From assembly GCF_017565645.3 (NCBI RefSeq), contig NZ_CP086136.1:2649501-2713500 (forward strand): a DNA stretch of 64,000 nt. The letters are read 5' to 3'. Below are positions 36,499 through 46,100 of the stretch, one piece after another. Each line of letters starts with the position of its first letter. Position 1 is the stretch's first letter. This DNA is from Bradyrhizobium barranii subsp. barranii (GTDB lineage: Bacteria > Pseudomonadota > Alphaproteobacteria > Rhizobiales > Xanthobacteraceae). The notes under the pieces are model-generated. The model did not search any database, was not told where the DNA came from, and saw nothing but the letters and a program-made list of their open reading frames with translations. The position numbers and the translations under genes were made by a program.

Positions 36499-37689
36499 GT
36501 GCTAGCTCATCAAACAAAGGCGCACTACGTTCCGCTGGACAGCGTTCGTGGCCTCGCCGCCCTCTGCGTGGTCGTCCATCACTTCGTCGGATCGGATCCG
36601 CTCGCCGCTGCGCTGCCTCATCGCGCCTGGATCGACGTCGCGTTTTTTCACAATTCCTGGCTCTTCGTCGACTTGTTCTTCGTGTTGAGCGGCATCGTGA
36701 TCTCGATGAGCTACGTGCAGTCGGAGTTCAGCGGGTTCGACTTCCGAACGTTCACCTTGCGTCGTATCGCGCGCATCTATCCGCTGCACATCGTCATGCT
36801 GTTCGCCTTTCTGGCGTTTCGGCTGATGCGGCTCACGCTCACCGAACTGGACCTGCTGCACTTCTCGACCAACGAGACGGCGGATCTCCAGGTTAACAAT
36901 GTGTACTCGTTTGTCGCGAATGTGTTCTTGCTCCATGCTATGGGCGTGCTCGATTATCTGAGCTGGAACGGCCCGAGTTGGAGCATCAGCGCGGAGTTCT
37001 ACACCTATCTCGTGTTTGGCGCCGTCGTCGTCCTGTCGCAGCGCCTTGGCTACATCAAGCTCGTCTATGTTTTCAGCGCCGTGCTGGCCGTGATGGGTGC
37101 AGCTCTCATTATCTTCGTGCTCAAGAATGAAACGCTCGATTTCCAGACCAACGCCTTCACCCGATGCTTCCTGGGCTTCTTCGTCGGCGTGCTCACGCTT
37201 CGTTTCGTCTCGGGAAAAGGTCGTTCAGTGAGCCCCTTCGTTCAGTCGGCCTGCCAGATCGGCGCAGCCGTCGTCGCCATTGTGCTGGTTTCAGTCGTCG
37301 GCTTCGACGAACGGCTCAGCTTCGTGGCGCCGATCGTTTTCGGCGCCCTGCTGGGCTCGCTGATGGCGTTTCCGGAGCGGCTCCTGCCGAAGTTGCTCTC
37401 CGTTCGTCCGCTGGTCTGGCTGGGCAAACGCTCCTATTCGATCTACATGACGCATGCGCTGATACTTGTCCTCATCCAGTACTTCGCGCGTGGCGTGGGC
37501 ACCGGGCGCCTGCAAATCGTGGACAACATTCTTCCCGGACTGGCAGCCTCGCTGCTGCTCGCCGTCTTCGTGGCCGCCGTGCTCGTGCTCTCCAACCTCA
37601 CCTACCTCTGGGTCGAGATGCCGGGCTCGCGGTTCGTGCTTCGGCTTTTCAATCGCCGCGCCGTTCCCGCTGTGGTCGCGGCGGAGTGA
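36499..37689 (+). CDS. Acyltransferase 3 membrane protein
   Basis: 396-residue OafA-type membrane acyltransferase. Marks: LDSVRGLAALCVVVHHFVGS (R-G-L and catalytic-type His), NSWLFVDLFFVLSGIVISMS, FTLRRIARIYPLHIVMLFA, and WNGPSWSISAEFYTYLVFGA. No ATG fits upstream; an in-frame stop (TAG 36484) leaves the GTG at 36499 as the only sensible start. Next gene follows by five bases, so the two are co-transcribed. It probably decorates the polymer with an acyl group. Confidence 0.88.
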   Translation: MLAHQTKAHYVPLDSVRGLAALCVVVHHFVGSDPLAAALPHRAWIDVAFFHNSWLFVDLFFVLSGIVISMSYVQSEFSGFDFRTFTLRRIARIYPLHIVMLFAFLAFRLMRLTLTELDLLHFSTNETADLQVNNVYSFVANVFLLHAMGVLDYLSWNGPSWSISAEFYTYLVFGAVVVLSQRLGYIKLVYVFSAVLAVMGAALIIFVLKNETLDFQTNAFTRCFLGFFVGVLTLRFVSGKGRSVSPFVQSACQIGAAVVAIVLVSVVGFDERLSFVAPIVFGALLGSLMAFPERLLPKLLSVRPLVWLGKRSYSIYMTHALILVLIQYFARGVGTGRLQIVDNILPGLAASLLLAVFVAAVLVLSNLTYLWVEMPGSRFVLRLFNRRAVPAVVAAE

Positions 37690-37694
37690 CGGGC

Positions 37695-39047
37695 ATGTCC
37701 AGCAACTCTTCGGCTCTACCGAAGTCGGACTGGCGCATGGTCGATCCGGTGGCCTTGCCCCGGCATCACCAGCAGGAGGGCAGTGCATTCTTCAGTCTCG
37801 AGGCAATCGCGCTCTTGCTTTATTTCTACCGCGATGCGCTCGCAGGCGCGCTGCGCTATTATCTGGCCGTTCTCAAGATCAGTCCGCTGTGGTTCCTGCC
37901 CGACATTTTCGCGCTGGTCTGTATTTTTGCCTTCGTGCAGCGCTACGTCCTGATGGGACGTAACCTCGTCGCGATCCTCACGCTGTTCTACATCTGCTTT
38001 GCGCTTTACCTCGGATACGTGTTCCTGGGCTATTTCAGCGGCATGATGTCGTCGTTCAAGATGATCGCGCCGGTGTTCGTCGGCTTCTGCTTCTGCGGGC
38101 GCAATTTCGGCGACTACGATCGACTGTTGCGATGGCTTCACCCGATCTTCTACCTGACGATCGTCGGGATCATATTGTCGTCCCGCATGCAGTTGCCTTG
38201 GGTGGGATATGCCTACGAGACTTTCGGCACGACGCGGCAGGCGACGCGGCTGTGGTGGTCGGCGTCCGAGACGCGCCTCGCCGGACTTGCCGCCGACAGC
38301 ACGATGGCCGCATTCTTCGTGTTCATTTCGTTCACGATCAGCTCGGTGCGCCGGAGCCTGCTGTGGTGCCTGTTTTGGGCCCCCATCGGTCTCTACGCCA
38401 TCAAATTGACCACGAACAAGACGTCGCTCGGCGTGATGGTGATCTACATCGCTTGCCTGATCATCGTTCGCCTCGTTCCCGAGCGTGAGAAGTTTCCCAT
38501 GCTCCGGCGCATGGCGCTGCTGTCGTTCCTGTCGATCCTCGTGCCTGCGGTGCTGATCGCCCTGTTCTCCGGCAACGGGCTTGTCAGCATGTCGCGCGGT
38601 CTGTTCAGCCTGCAGGACCGCGTCAACAACAGCTGGCAGTTGCCGTTCGTCTACATGGCTGAGCTTATGCCGGTCGGCTTCTTCACCGGCTGCGGCCTCG
38701 GTTGCTTCAACTATCCGCAGCTGCTGTTCTCGAACAAGCTCAGCTATTACGTTCCGGTGGATAATTTCTACCTCGGCACCTACCTGATGTTCGGGCCGAT
38801 CTTCGTGTTGTTCATGGTCATGGTCATCCTCGCGGTCGCAAGGACCAGGGACATCTACAAGCTGTCTTTCGCGGTCGCCATGAACCTCTTCACCATCACG
38901 GTTCTGGCCTATGGTCCCGCAAGCGGCCTGATCATGCTCGGCGTCGCCTTCAGCGAAGTCTTCGCCCGAGAGAGACGTGACGAGACCGTCGCGGACGCGG
39001 TGCCACTCGCGCCTGACGTCGACGATCTGGTCTCTCGGCCGGCATGA
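37695..39047 (+). CDS. Polytopic membrane protein, Wzy/ExoQ-like
   Basis: 450 residues, about ten to eleven helices. Stretches such as PVGFFTGCGLGCFNYPQLLF and VPVDNFYLGTYLMFGPIFVL are like the late periplasmic loop of polysaccharide polymerases, where a G-x-G-x-G is followed by a (V/H)D-N motif. Weaker match than the protein at 34751. ATG 37695 has a purine-rich upstream stretch; the frame is open to 37164 only as a shadow. Placed between two acyltransferases in the operon. Confidence 0.7.
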   Translation: MSSNSSALPKSDWRMVDPVALPRHHQQEGSAFFSLEAIALLLYFYRDALAGALRYYLAVLKISPLWFLPDIFALVCIFAFVQRYVLMGRNLVAILTLFYICFALYLGYVFLGYFSGMMSSFKMIAPVFVGFCFCGRNFGDYDRLLRWLHPIFYLTIVGIILSSRMQLPWVGYAYETFGTTRQATRLWWSASETRLAGLAADSTMAAFFVFISFTISSVRRSLLWCLFWAPIGLYAIKLTTNKTSLGVMVIYIACLIIVRLVPEREKFPMLRRMALLSFLSILVPAVLIALFSGNGLVSMSRGLFSLQDRVNNSWQLPFVYMAELMPVGFFTGCGLGCFNYPQLLFSNKLSYYVPVDNFYLGTYLMFGPIFVLFMVMVILAVARTRDIYKLSFAVAMNLFTITVLAYGPASGLIMLGVAFSEVFARERRDETVADAVPLAPDVDDLVSRPA

Positions 39048-39135
39048 TTGCGATGTTGCCGTACGCAATGAGCTGCAATGCGCAGCACGGGCTCTGGTCC
39101 GCAACTTTCCTTCGTCTTGATATCGGATCGCGGCG

Positions 39136-40188
39136 GTGAGCGCAGACAGCAAGAATTTCGTGGAGGCGATCCAGGGGCTGCGCGGCGTCGCCGCGCTCAC
39201 CGTGCTGATCGTCCATCTTCAGGACATGCCGCTTCTGGCGGGCTTCCTGCCTCCGATCTGGCCGTGGCTGGAAGCGACGGTCAACATGGGCGGGCACGGG
39301 GTCGAGCTGTTCTTCATGATCAGCGGCTTCCTGATTCCGGCGAGCCTGATGCGTCACCGCAGCGTCGGGAAGTTCTTTCTCGATCGCGCCCTGCGAATCC
39401 TGCCCGTGTTCGTGATCCTGCACCTGATCCTGTTCACGGCAGGCCCCCTGGTTGGCTACAAGTTCTTCAAGGGGATCGATCTGCCGACCTATCTCAAGCT
39501 GTTCTTCGTCAATCTGGCGTTCCTGCCGGACGCGCTGGGATTGCCGATCGGCCAGCAGAATGCGTGGACGCTGAGCTACGAATGGGCGTTCTACATTCTG
39601 TTCGCTGTGATCTTCGTGATGTTGGTGCGGCGGAGGAACTGGCTGCTGGCGGCGCCGTTCATCCTGCTCGGTCTCGCGGGAATCGCCTTTCGGCCGATCG
39701 CCGCGTTCTTTCTGGTCGGGCTGTTGTTCAGCCTGATCGATTTGCGGATCCGCGTCGTCGGCTGGCCCGGATTGCTGGCGGGCATCCTTTGCGGGATCGC
39801 GATGTACGTGTCGATCGAATATGTGCATCCGCTGGTCGGGCTGCTGCCGGGCGCGCTGCTGTTTGGAATGGTCCTTGCTCCGGACTCCGGTATTGCCGCC
39901 GCTTTGAGCGGCAAATTCCTGCAGTTCCTCGGAAAGATCAGCTATAGCCTCTATTTGGTCCATCCTTTTGCGCTATTTCCGTTGCAGGTCATCGGAGTGA
40001 AGCTGGCCGCGCATGGCGTCAATATCTGGCTCCTCTGGGCCGGGTTCGCGGGCCTCGGCCTGATTGCCGCACTGATAGCGGGGACGGTCAGTTACGAGCT
40101 GATCGAAGTGAGACTCCGCCGCTTGCTCGATCCGGCGCTGCGGGGCCTGTTGTTCGGAGTGCACCGTGAAGCTCGCTATGTCGCCTGA
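39136..40188 (+). CDS. Acyltransferase 3 membrane protein
   Basis: 350-residue membrane acyltransferase, third of its kind here. EAIQGLRGVAALTVLIVHLQ, GGHGVELFFMISGFLIPASL, FFLDRALRILPVFVILHLIL and AWTLSYEWAFYILFAVIFVM are the family marks. It starts at a GTG (39136) with a GCGGCG stretch upstream; no ATG fits. It is the shortest of the three and lacks a soluble extra domain. Confidence 0.87.
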   Translation: MSADSKNFVEAIQGLRGVAALTVLIVHLQDMPLLAGFLPPIWPWLEATVNMGGHGVELFFMISGFLIPASLMRHRSVGKFFLDRALRILPVFVILHLILFTAGPLVGYKFFKGIDLPTYLKLFFVNLAFLPDALGLPIGQQNAWTLSYEWAFYILFAVIFVMLVRRRNWLLAAPFILLGLAGIAFRPIAAFFLVGLLFSLIDLRIRVVGWPGLLAGILCGIAMYVSIEYVHPLVGLLPGALLFGMVLAPDSGIAAALSGKFLQFLGKISYSLYLVHPFALFPLQVIGVKLAAHGVNIWLLWAGFAGLGLIAALIAGTVSYELIEVRLRRLLDPALRGLLFGVHREARYVA

Positions 40189-40236
40189 GCGCATCCCTTC
40201 GCAATCGTTTCAGCCGGATCACTTACGAGAGACGTC

Positions 40237-41691
40237 ATGATCATCAAGAATCTGCTCTCGATGTCGAGCGTGAACGTCGTGAAGTCGGCCGTTCAGTTCC
40301 TCATCACGCTGCTGATCACCTATTTCGTGACGCCCACGGAATTCGGGCTCGTGGCGTTTTCGCTGCCGTTCATCGCCTTCATCTCCATGCTGACCGACCT
40401 TGGGCTGTCGAGCGCGATGATCCAGCGGACGTCGCTCACCAGGGAGGAAGCCGGCGCGGCGACGACTCTGATGGTCGCGATCGGGATTGGTTGTGCCCTG
40501 GTGCTGGCCGCCGCCTCGAAACCGCTGGGGGCTGCCGTCGACATGCAGGGGCTGCCGTCCGTGCTGGCTGCTCTTTCCGGTTCGGTCGTCTTGTCCATTT
40601 CCGCGATGGGGCCGCGCGCGGTCCTGGAGCGCTCCCTGCAATATAAGACCATCGCCTTGATCGAAGCCGGCGCGGCTCTGGCTTCCGCGACGGTGGGCGT
40701 GGCCGGAGCCCTGCTCGGATGGGGGATCTGGGCGCTGATCGCATACTATGTCCTGATGCAGGCGGTGCGCGCCGTCGCCTTCTATGTGAACACCAGGCGC
40801 CATATCCATCTGTCCTTCAAATGGCGCGGCGTCGCGCTGATGCTGTCGTTCGGCGGTTGGGTGCTGGCCTCGAACGTGCTCAACTTCACTGCGAGAAACG
40901 TCGGCAATCTCATGATCGGCGCCAAGCTGGGCGCGGCGGCGGTCGGCCTGTTCGGTCTCGCCTTCCAGTTCATGACGCTTCCGCTGATGATCCTGTCGTG
41001 GCCGGGCGGCGGAGTTCTGATGGCCACCCTGAGCCGGATGAACGGCGAGCGGGAACAGGAACGCCGCCGGTCGGCGATCTGCGCGGTGCTCGGCATGACC
41101 GCGATGATCACATTCCCGGCGATGATCTATCTGACATTCGGACTGAAATATCCCGTTGCGACGTTCCTCTCACCGCATTGGCAGGAAGTCCTGCCGCTGA
41201 TTGCTATCCTCGCGCCCGCAGGCGCGGCACAGTCGATTGCGGCCTATGCCGGGCCGATTCTGCTCGCTCACAACAAGGCCCGGCTCCAGTTCTGGGTGAG
41301 CACCGCCAATAGTGCCAGCATGATCCTTGCCTTTGTCGTGGCGTTGCCGTTCGGGCTCACGGCCGTGGCGGTCGTGTACCTGATCGTATCGATCCTCGTT
41401 TGCGTCCTGATGCTGATGATTGGCGCCCGCAACTGCGCGATCTCCTATGCCTCTTTGTTGGGCGCCCTGATGCCGGCCACCGTCGCCACCGCGCTCGGCG
41501 CATTGTGTGCGGTCGTCGCCACGAAGGGAGACGTCGCAAGCCTGTCACATTGGCTGTTGGCGACGGCCGTCTATGCGCTGATCGTGCTCGGCAGCTACGT
41601 GATATTCAGGCGTCGTATCTGGAACAGCATGCAGTCGCTGCTCGGCGGCTCGGTTCCGTCGATCCAGGCGAATGTTTCCTCGGCAGGTTAG
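40237..41691 (+). CDS. Wzx-like polysaccharide flippase (MOP superfamily)
   Basis: 484-residue transporter with about twelve to fourteen helices that flips undecaprenyl-linked repeat units across the inner membrane. The N-terminal VVKSAVQFLITLLITYFVTP, TEFGLVAFSLPFIAFISMLT and DLGLSSAMIQR are the flippase marks of the PST subfamily. ATG 40237 follows the previous gene by 48 bases. A second, shorter flippase-like gene lies at 49753. Confidence 0.9.
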   Translation: MIIKNLLSMSSVNVVKSAVQFLITLLITYFVTPTEFGLVAFSLPFIAFISMLTDLGLSSAMIQRTSLTREEAGAATTLMVAIGIGCALVLAAASKPLGAAVDMQGLPSVLAALSGSVVLSISAMGPRAVLERSLQYKTIALIEAGAALASATVGVAGALLGWGIWALIAYYVLMQAVRAVAFYVNTRRHIHLSFKWRGVALMLSFGGWVLASNVLNFTARNVGNLMIGAKLGAAAVGLFGLAFQFMTLPLMILSWPGGGVLMATLSRMNGEREQERRRSAICAVLGMTAMITFPAMIYLTFGLKYPVATFLSPHWQEVLPLIAILAPAGAAQSIAAYAGPILLAHNKARLQFWVSTANSASMILAFVVALPFGLTAVAVVYLIVSILVCVLMLMIGARNCAISYASLLGALMPATVATALGALCAVVATKGDVASLSHWLLATAVYALIVLGSYVIFRRRIWNSMQSLLGGSVPSIQANVSSAG

Positions 41692-41704
41692 TAGAGAACG
41701 TTTG

Positions 41705-42274
41705 ATGTCATCAGTTGAGGGAATGAGCGGCAAGTCCCAGGCGGGATTTCCGTGGCGCGAGGACCTGATGGCAAACACCGGCAGGTCCGGTGTTGGTGCC
41801 GCTTTCGTCGCCATGCTGACGAGCCCGGGCTTCGCCGTGATCACGACCTGGCGCATCGCCAGGATGCTGCGATTCCAGACCCGCTGGGGACACCAGATCA
41901 CCTGGCTGCTCGTGCGGTCGCTGATGCGGCGCGGCTGCTACATCTCGGTTCTCGCGGAGATCGGTCCAGGGCTGATCTTGCCGCATCCGACCGGCGTCGT
42001 GATCGGCGAGGGGGCGCGGATCGGTCGTTCCGTGATGCTTTATCACAACGTCACGCTCGGCCGGCGTGCCTGGGATGAACCGGGTTGCCCGACCATCGGC
42101 GACGGCGCCGTCATCTACACCGGTGCCGTGATCGTTGGCCCGACTTCGATTGGTGCGGGAGCAAACGTTGCCGCCAACGCGGTCGTGACGCGTGACGTCC
42201 CGCCGCATTCCGTCGCCGCGGGAGCACCTGCGCGGATCGTGCGCTCGGAAGCACCAGGTCGCCTGCGCGCCTGA
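41705..42274 (+). CDS. Left-handed beta-helix O-acetyltransferase (CysE-like)
   Basis: 189 residues. Hexapeptide repeats GVVIGEGARIGRSVMLYHNV, TLGRRAWDEPGCPTIGDGAV, IYTGAVIVGPTSIGAGANVA and ANAVVTRDVPPHSVAAGAPA build the beta helix, with the active His in YHNVTLG. A serine O-acetyltransferase fold is common in polysaccharide loci where it acetylates sugars, so a sugar O-acetyltransferase is more likely than cysteine synthesis. ATG 41705 is preferred over an in-frame start at 41672 overlapping the flippase gene. Confidence 0.85.
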   Translation: MSSVEGMSGKSQAGFPWREDLMANTGRSGVGAAFVAMLTSPGFAVITTWRIARMLRFQTRWGHQITWLLVRSLMRRGCYISVLAEIGPGLILPHPTGVVIGEGARIGRSVMLYHNVTLGRRAWDEPGCPTIGDGAVIYTGAVIVGPTSIGAGANVAANAVVTRDVPPHSVAAGAPARIVRSEAPGRLRA

Positions 42275-42402
42275 CGGACCGCGAACCGACAGCGAGGTTC
42301 CGGCGATCCGCGGTTGGTCCGCCGGTTCAGCCCGGTCACAATTCTGATTGCTTGCCATGTATAGTTGTGTCCGGAAACGTCTCGGACACAGGAAGCAAGC
42401 CC

Positions 42403-43140
42403 ATGTCGTCGATCATTACCGATTTTTCGCAGGTCTATCCCTATCTCGACGGCTCGAAGTTCAAAGACACCATCGTCGTGCAGTATCGGGGCGACGGCGA
42501 CGTCAGATACAGATGCGACGTCCTCGTGGACATCTGTCGGGGCAAGCGAGTCCTGCATGTCGGATGCTGTGATCATCTGCCGCTCATCAAACGAAAGATC
42601 GACAACCGGGACTGGCTGCACGGCCTGATCACCGAGTGTTCCGAATACACCGTCGGCGTCGACATCGATGCGGATGCGGTGCGGGAGGCGTCGCGGATTT
42701 CCGGGCTCGACAACATGGTCGCGGGCGACGTGACGTCCGGCCAGAAGATCGAGGCAATATCCGGCCGGAAGTTCGACATCGCCGTGTTTGGCGAAGTCGT
42801 CGAGCACATTCCGAATCCGGTCTCGTTCCTGTCGCGCTTCAGGGAGAATTACGGCGACGTCGTCGATCAGATCGTGATCACCGTTCCGAACGCCTTCAGG
42901 GGTGGCAACATCAAGGGCATCTTGAAGAACGTCGAGACGATCAACAGCGATCACCGTTTCTTCTTCACGCCCTATACGATCGCCAAGGTCGCAATCGACG
43001 CCGGCTATGCGCCGGTCGAGGTGAAGATGGCCACCTTCATGCGCGCCGGAAAGCTGAAGTCGATGCTGCTGCGGCGGCTTCCGCTGCTGGCCGAGGATAT
43101 CATCTTCATCGGTGCGGCCACACCCGCGCGGCCGCACTGA
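42403..43140 (+). CDS. SAM-dependent methyltransferase
   Basis: 245-residue class I methyltransferase. The SAM-binding motif I is slightly degenerate (GKRVLHVGCCDHLP); acidic motif II lies in YTVGVDIDADAVREASRISG; motif IV is KFDIAVFGEVVEHIPNP. The third part (DHRFFFTPYTIAKVAIDAGY) is typical of type 11/23 enzymes. AGGAAG lies upstream of ATG 42403; the frame opens at 42352 without RBS. It may methylate a sugar of the polymer; the acceptor is not visible. Confidence 0.8.
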   Translation: MSSIITDFSQVYPYLDGSKFKDTIVVQYRGDGDVRYRCDVLVDICRGKRVLHVGCCDHLPLIKRKIDNRDWLHGLITECSEYTVGVDIDADAVREASRISGLDNMVAGDVTSGQKIEAISGRKFDIAVFGEVVEHIPNPVSFLSRFRENYGDVVDQIVITVPNAFRGGNIKGILKNVETINSDHRFFFTPYTIAKVAIDAGYAPVEVKMATFMRAGKLKSMLLRRLPLLAEDIIFIGAATPARPH

Positions 43141-43164
43141 CCTTGCTTCCCCCGTCGTCCCGTT

Positions 43165-43190
43165 CAGCTGGCAGGGGGACCTGCCAGCTG
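43165..43190. terminator. Bidirectional hairpin between convergent genes
   Basis: A perfect 11-bp stem (CAGCTGGCAGG / CCTGCCAGCTG) with a 4-base loop sits in the 58-base gap between the methyltransferase and the repeat-protein genes, which converge on it. Confidence 0.7.
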
Positions 43191-43198
43191 GTTCGGCG

Positions 43199-46100
43199 TC
43201 AGACGAACAGGAAGTTGCCGTGATCCAGGTTGGCCGAATTCACATTCTTCAACAGGATGGAATCGGCCGAGGTGAGCTGGATCAGCGTGTCGGAACCTGA
43301 TTGCGAAATCTGCAGGTGGCTGTAGTCGGCCACCAGTGATTTCAGGATTTCGATCGTGTCGTGGTTCGCCGCGGCTCCGGCGTGGAAGCTCTTGATCTGG
43401 TCGTTGCCGCCGTCGAACATGACGGTGGTCGTGCCCGGCGCCGCGGAGAAGACGTCGTTGCCGCTGCCGCCGGCCAGTGTCAGTCCCGCAGTCACCGCCG
43501 TGACAGCGTGGGTGCCATCGGTGTTGAGGACGTCGATCGAGAGCAGCGAGCCGCTGGTATTGTAGCTGTCGTGCTCGACGGCGCCCGGCAGGCCGGCGAC
43601 CTTGAACTTGAAGACGTCGGACGTTCCATCGGCGTTGTTGATGGTTTCGGTCGTCTTGACCCCGGTGCTGTCGTAGACGTCGGAGACCTTGCTGCCGTCC
43701 GACTTGACGACCTGCGTGTAATCGAGCGTACCGTCCGCGTGCGACCGGGTGATCGAGGTCATCTTGCCCGCGGCGTCGATGTGCTGCTGCTCCGTGACGT
43801 AGCTCTTGCCGGTGATGTTGTAGATCGTGTTGTCGTGCGAGCCGTCGGCGTTATTGGCGTAGACCGCGGTCTTGACGCCCGACGTGAACACGGTGGTCGA
43901 GTTGGAGCCGTCCTTGTTCAGCACGTAGTCGCTGGTGAGGCTGCCGCTGCCGTCAAACAGCTTCGTTTCCTTGGTGCCGTCGGCGTTGACGACGTAGATC
44001 GACGAGTTCAATCCGTTCGCGTAGTTCGTCGTCGTCACGTCGCCGCCCGCCGTCTTGTGAACGTCCTGGACCAGAGCTCCCGACGAGTTGTACGTGTCCG
44101 TCGTGGTCGATCCATCGGCGGCATTCAGGATCTCGCTCATCTTGTGGCCGGTGCTGTCGTAGAGGTCGGTGACCTTGCTGCCGTCGCTGTTGATCACCTG
44201 CTTGTAGGCAAGCGTATCATCGGCATGAAGGCGGGTCAGGGCCGTAAGCGCGCCGGCGGCGGTGAGGTGTTGGATCTCGGTCGTATAGCTCTGGCCCGTG
44301 ATGTTGTAGAAGGTGTTGTCATGGCTGCCGTCGGCATGGGTGACATAGAGCTTCGTCTTGACGCCGGCGGAGTAGACCGTGTTCGAGGACGAACCGTCCT
44401 TGTTCTGGATGAGGTCGCTGGCGATGATCCCGCTGGAATCGTACAGCTTGGTGTCCTTTGACCCGTCGGCGTTGACCACGTAGACCGACGCCAGCTTTGC
44501 GCCGTTGTAGTTCGTCGTCGTGGTGTCGCCGGAGCTCGTCTTGGAGACCTCCTGCTTCAATGCGCCGGTCGATGCATCGTAGATGTCGGTCGTCGTACCC
44601 GACGACGTGACGGTGATGACCGAGATCTTGTGGCCTGTGGAATCGTACTGGGTCGTGACCTTGCTGCCGTCGCTGTTGACCACCTGGCTATAGGCCATCG
44701 AGCCGTCGGCATGGGTACGGCTGACCAGAAGCAGCTTTCCGCTCGGATCGATGTGGTCGTGCTCGTTGGTATAGGACTGGCCGGTGATGTTGTAATAGTA
44801 GTTGTCGTGGCTGCCGTCGGCATTGGTGCCATAGACCTTGGTCTTGACGCCGGCCGTGTAGAGCGTGTTCGAGGACGAGCCGTCCTTGTTCTGGATCAGG
44901 TCGCTCGCGATGATGCCGTTGGAATCGTACAGCTTCGACTCCTTCGACCCGTCGGCGTTGACCACGTAGACCGACGCCAGCAGCGAGCCGTTGTAGTTGG
45001 TCGTGGTCACGTTGCCGGAGGTCGTCTGCACGACCTGCTGCTTGAGCGCGCCCGCGGTGGTATAGAAATTGGTCGTGGTGGCCGTCGACGTTATGGTGAC
45101 GGCCGAGGTCTTGTGGCCGGTCGAGTCGTACTGGGTCGTGACCTTGCTGCCATCGCTGTTGAACACCTGGCTGTAGGCCATGGTGCCGTCCGCATGGGTG
45201 CGGCTGACCGACAGCAGCTTGCCGCTCGCGTCGAGGTGATCGTGCTCGCCGGTATAGGACTGGCCGGTGATGTTGAAATAATAGTTATCGCGGCTGCCGT
45301 CCGCGTTGGTGACGTAGGCCTTGGTCTTGACGCCTGCCGTATAGAGCGTGGTCGACGACGAGCCGTCCGCGTTCTGGACCACGTCGCTCGCGATGACGCC
45401 CTTGGCGTCGTACAGCTTGGAGTCCTTCGAGCCGTCGGCGTTGACGACGTAGACGGACACCAGCAGCGAACCATTGTAGTTCGTGGTGGTCACGTTGCCG
45501 GAGGTCGTCTGCACGACGGTCTGCTTGAGAACGCCGGCTGTGGTGTAGAAATCGGTGCTGGTCGCCGTCGATGTCACGGTGACGACAGAGGTCTTGTGGC
45601 CCGTGGCGTCGTACTGGGTCGTGACCTTGCTGCCGTCGCTGTTGTAGACCTGGCTGTAGGCCATCGAGCCGTCGGCATGCATCCGGACGACTGATAGAAG
45701 CCTCCCGCCCGCGTCGAGCTGGTCGTGCTCGGTGGTATAGGACTGACCGGTGATGTTGTAATAGTAGTTGTCGTGGGTGCGGTCCGCATTGGTGACGTAG
45801 ACCTTGGTCTTGACGCCGTTCGAATAGAGCGTGTTCGAGGACGAGCCGTCCTTGTTCTGGACGAGGTCCGCGATGAGATTGCCGCTCGTATCGTAGGTCT
45901 TGGTGTCCTTGTCGCCGATCGCCGAGACGGTGACGTCACGCACCATCTTGCCGCCGGTATAGGCGATGTTCTCCGATGAGCCGTCGGTATTGAGCGTCAC
46001 CTTGCTGGTGATGACGCCGTCGGTGAAGTTGGACGTGCTGGTCGACAGAAGCTTTGCAGAGGAGTCGTAGACCCTGGTCACGCTCCAGGTGTCGGTCGAG

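Noticed and set aside
43361..45694. Two long plus-strand ORFs opposite the repeat protein
   Set aside because: Their periodic content only mirrors the 483-bp repeats on the minus strand.
43600..45990. CRISPR-like array
   Set aside because: Repeats are 483 bp and coding, with no short repeat-spacer structure.
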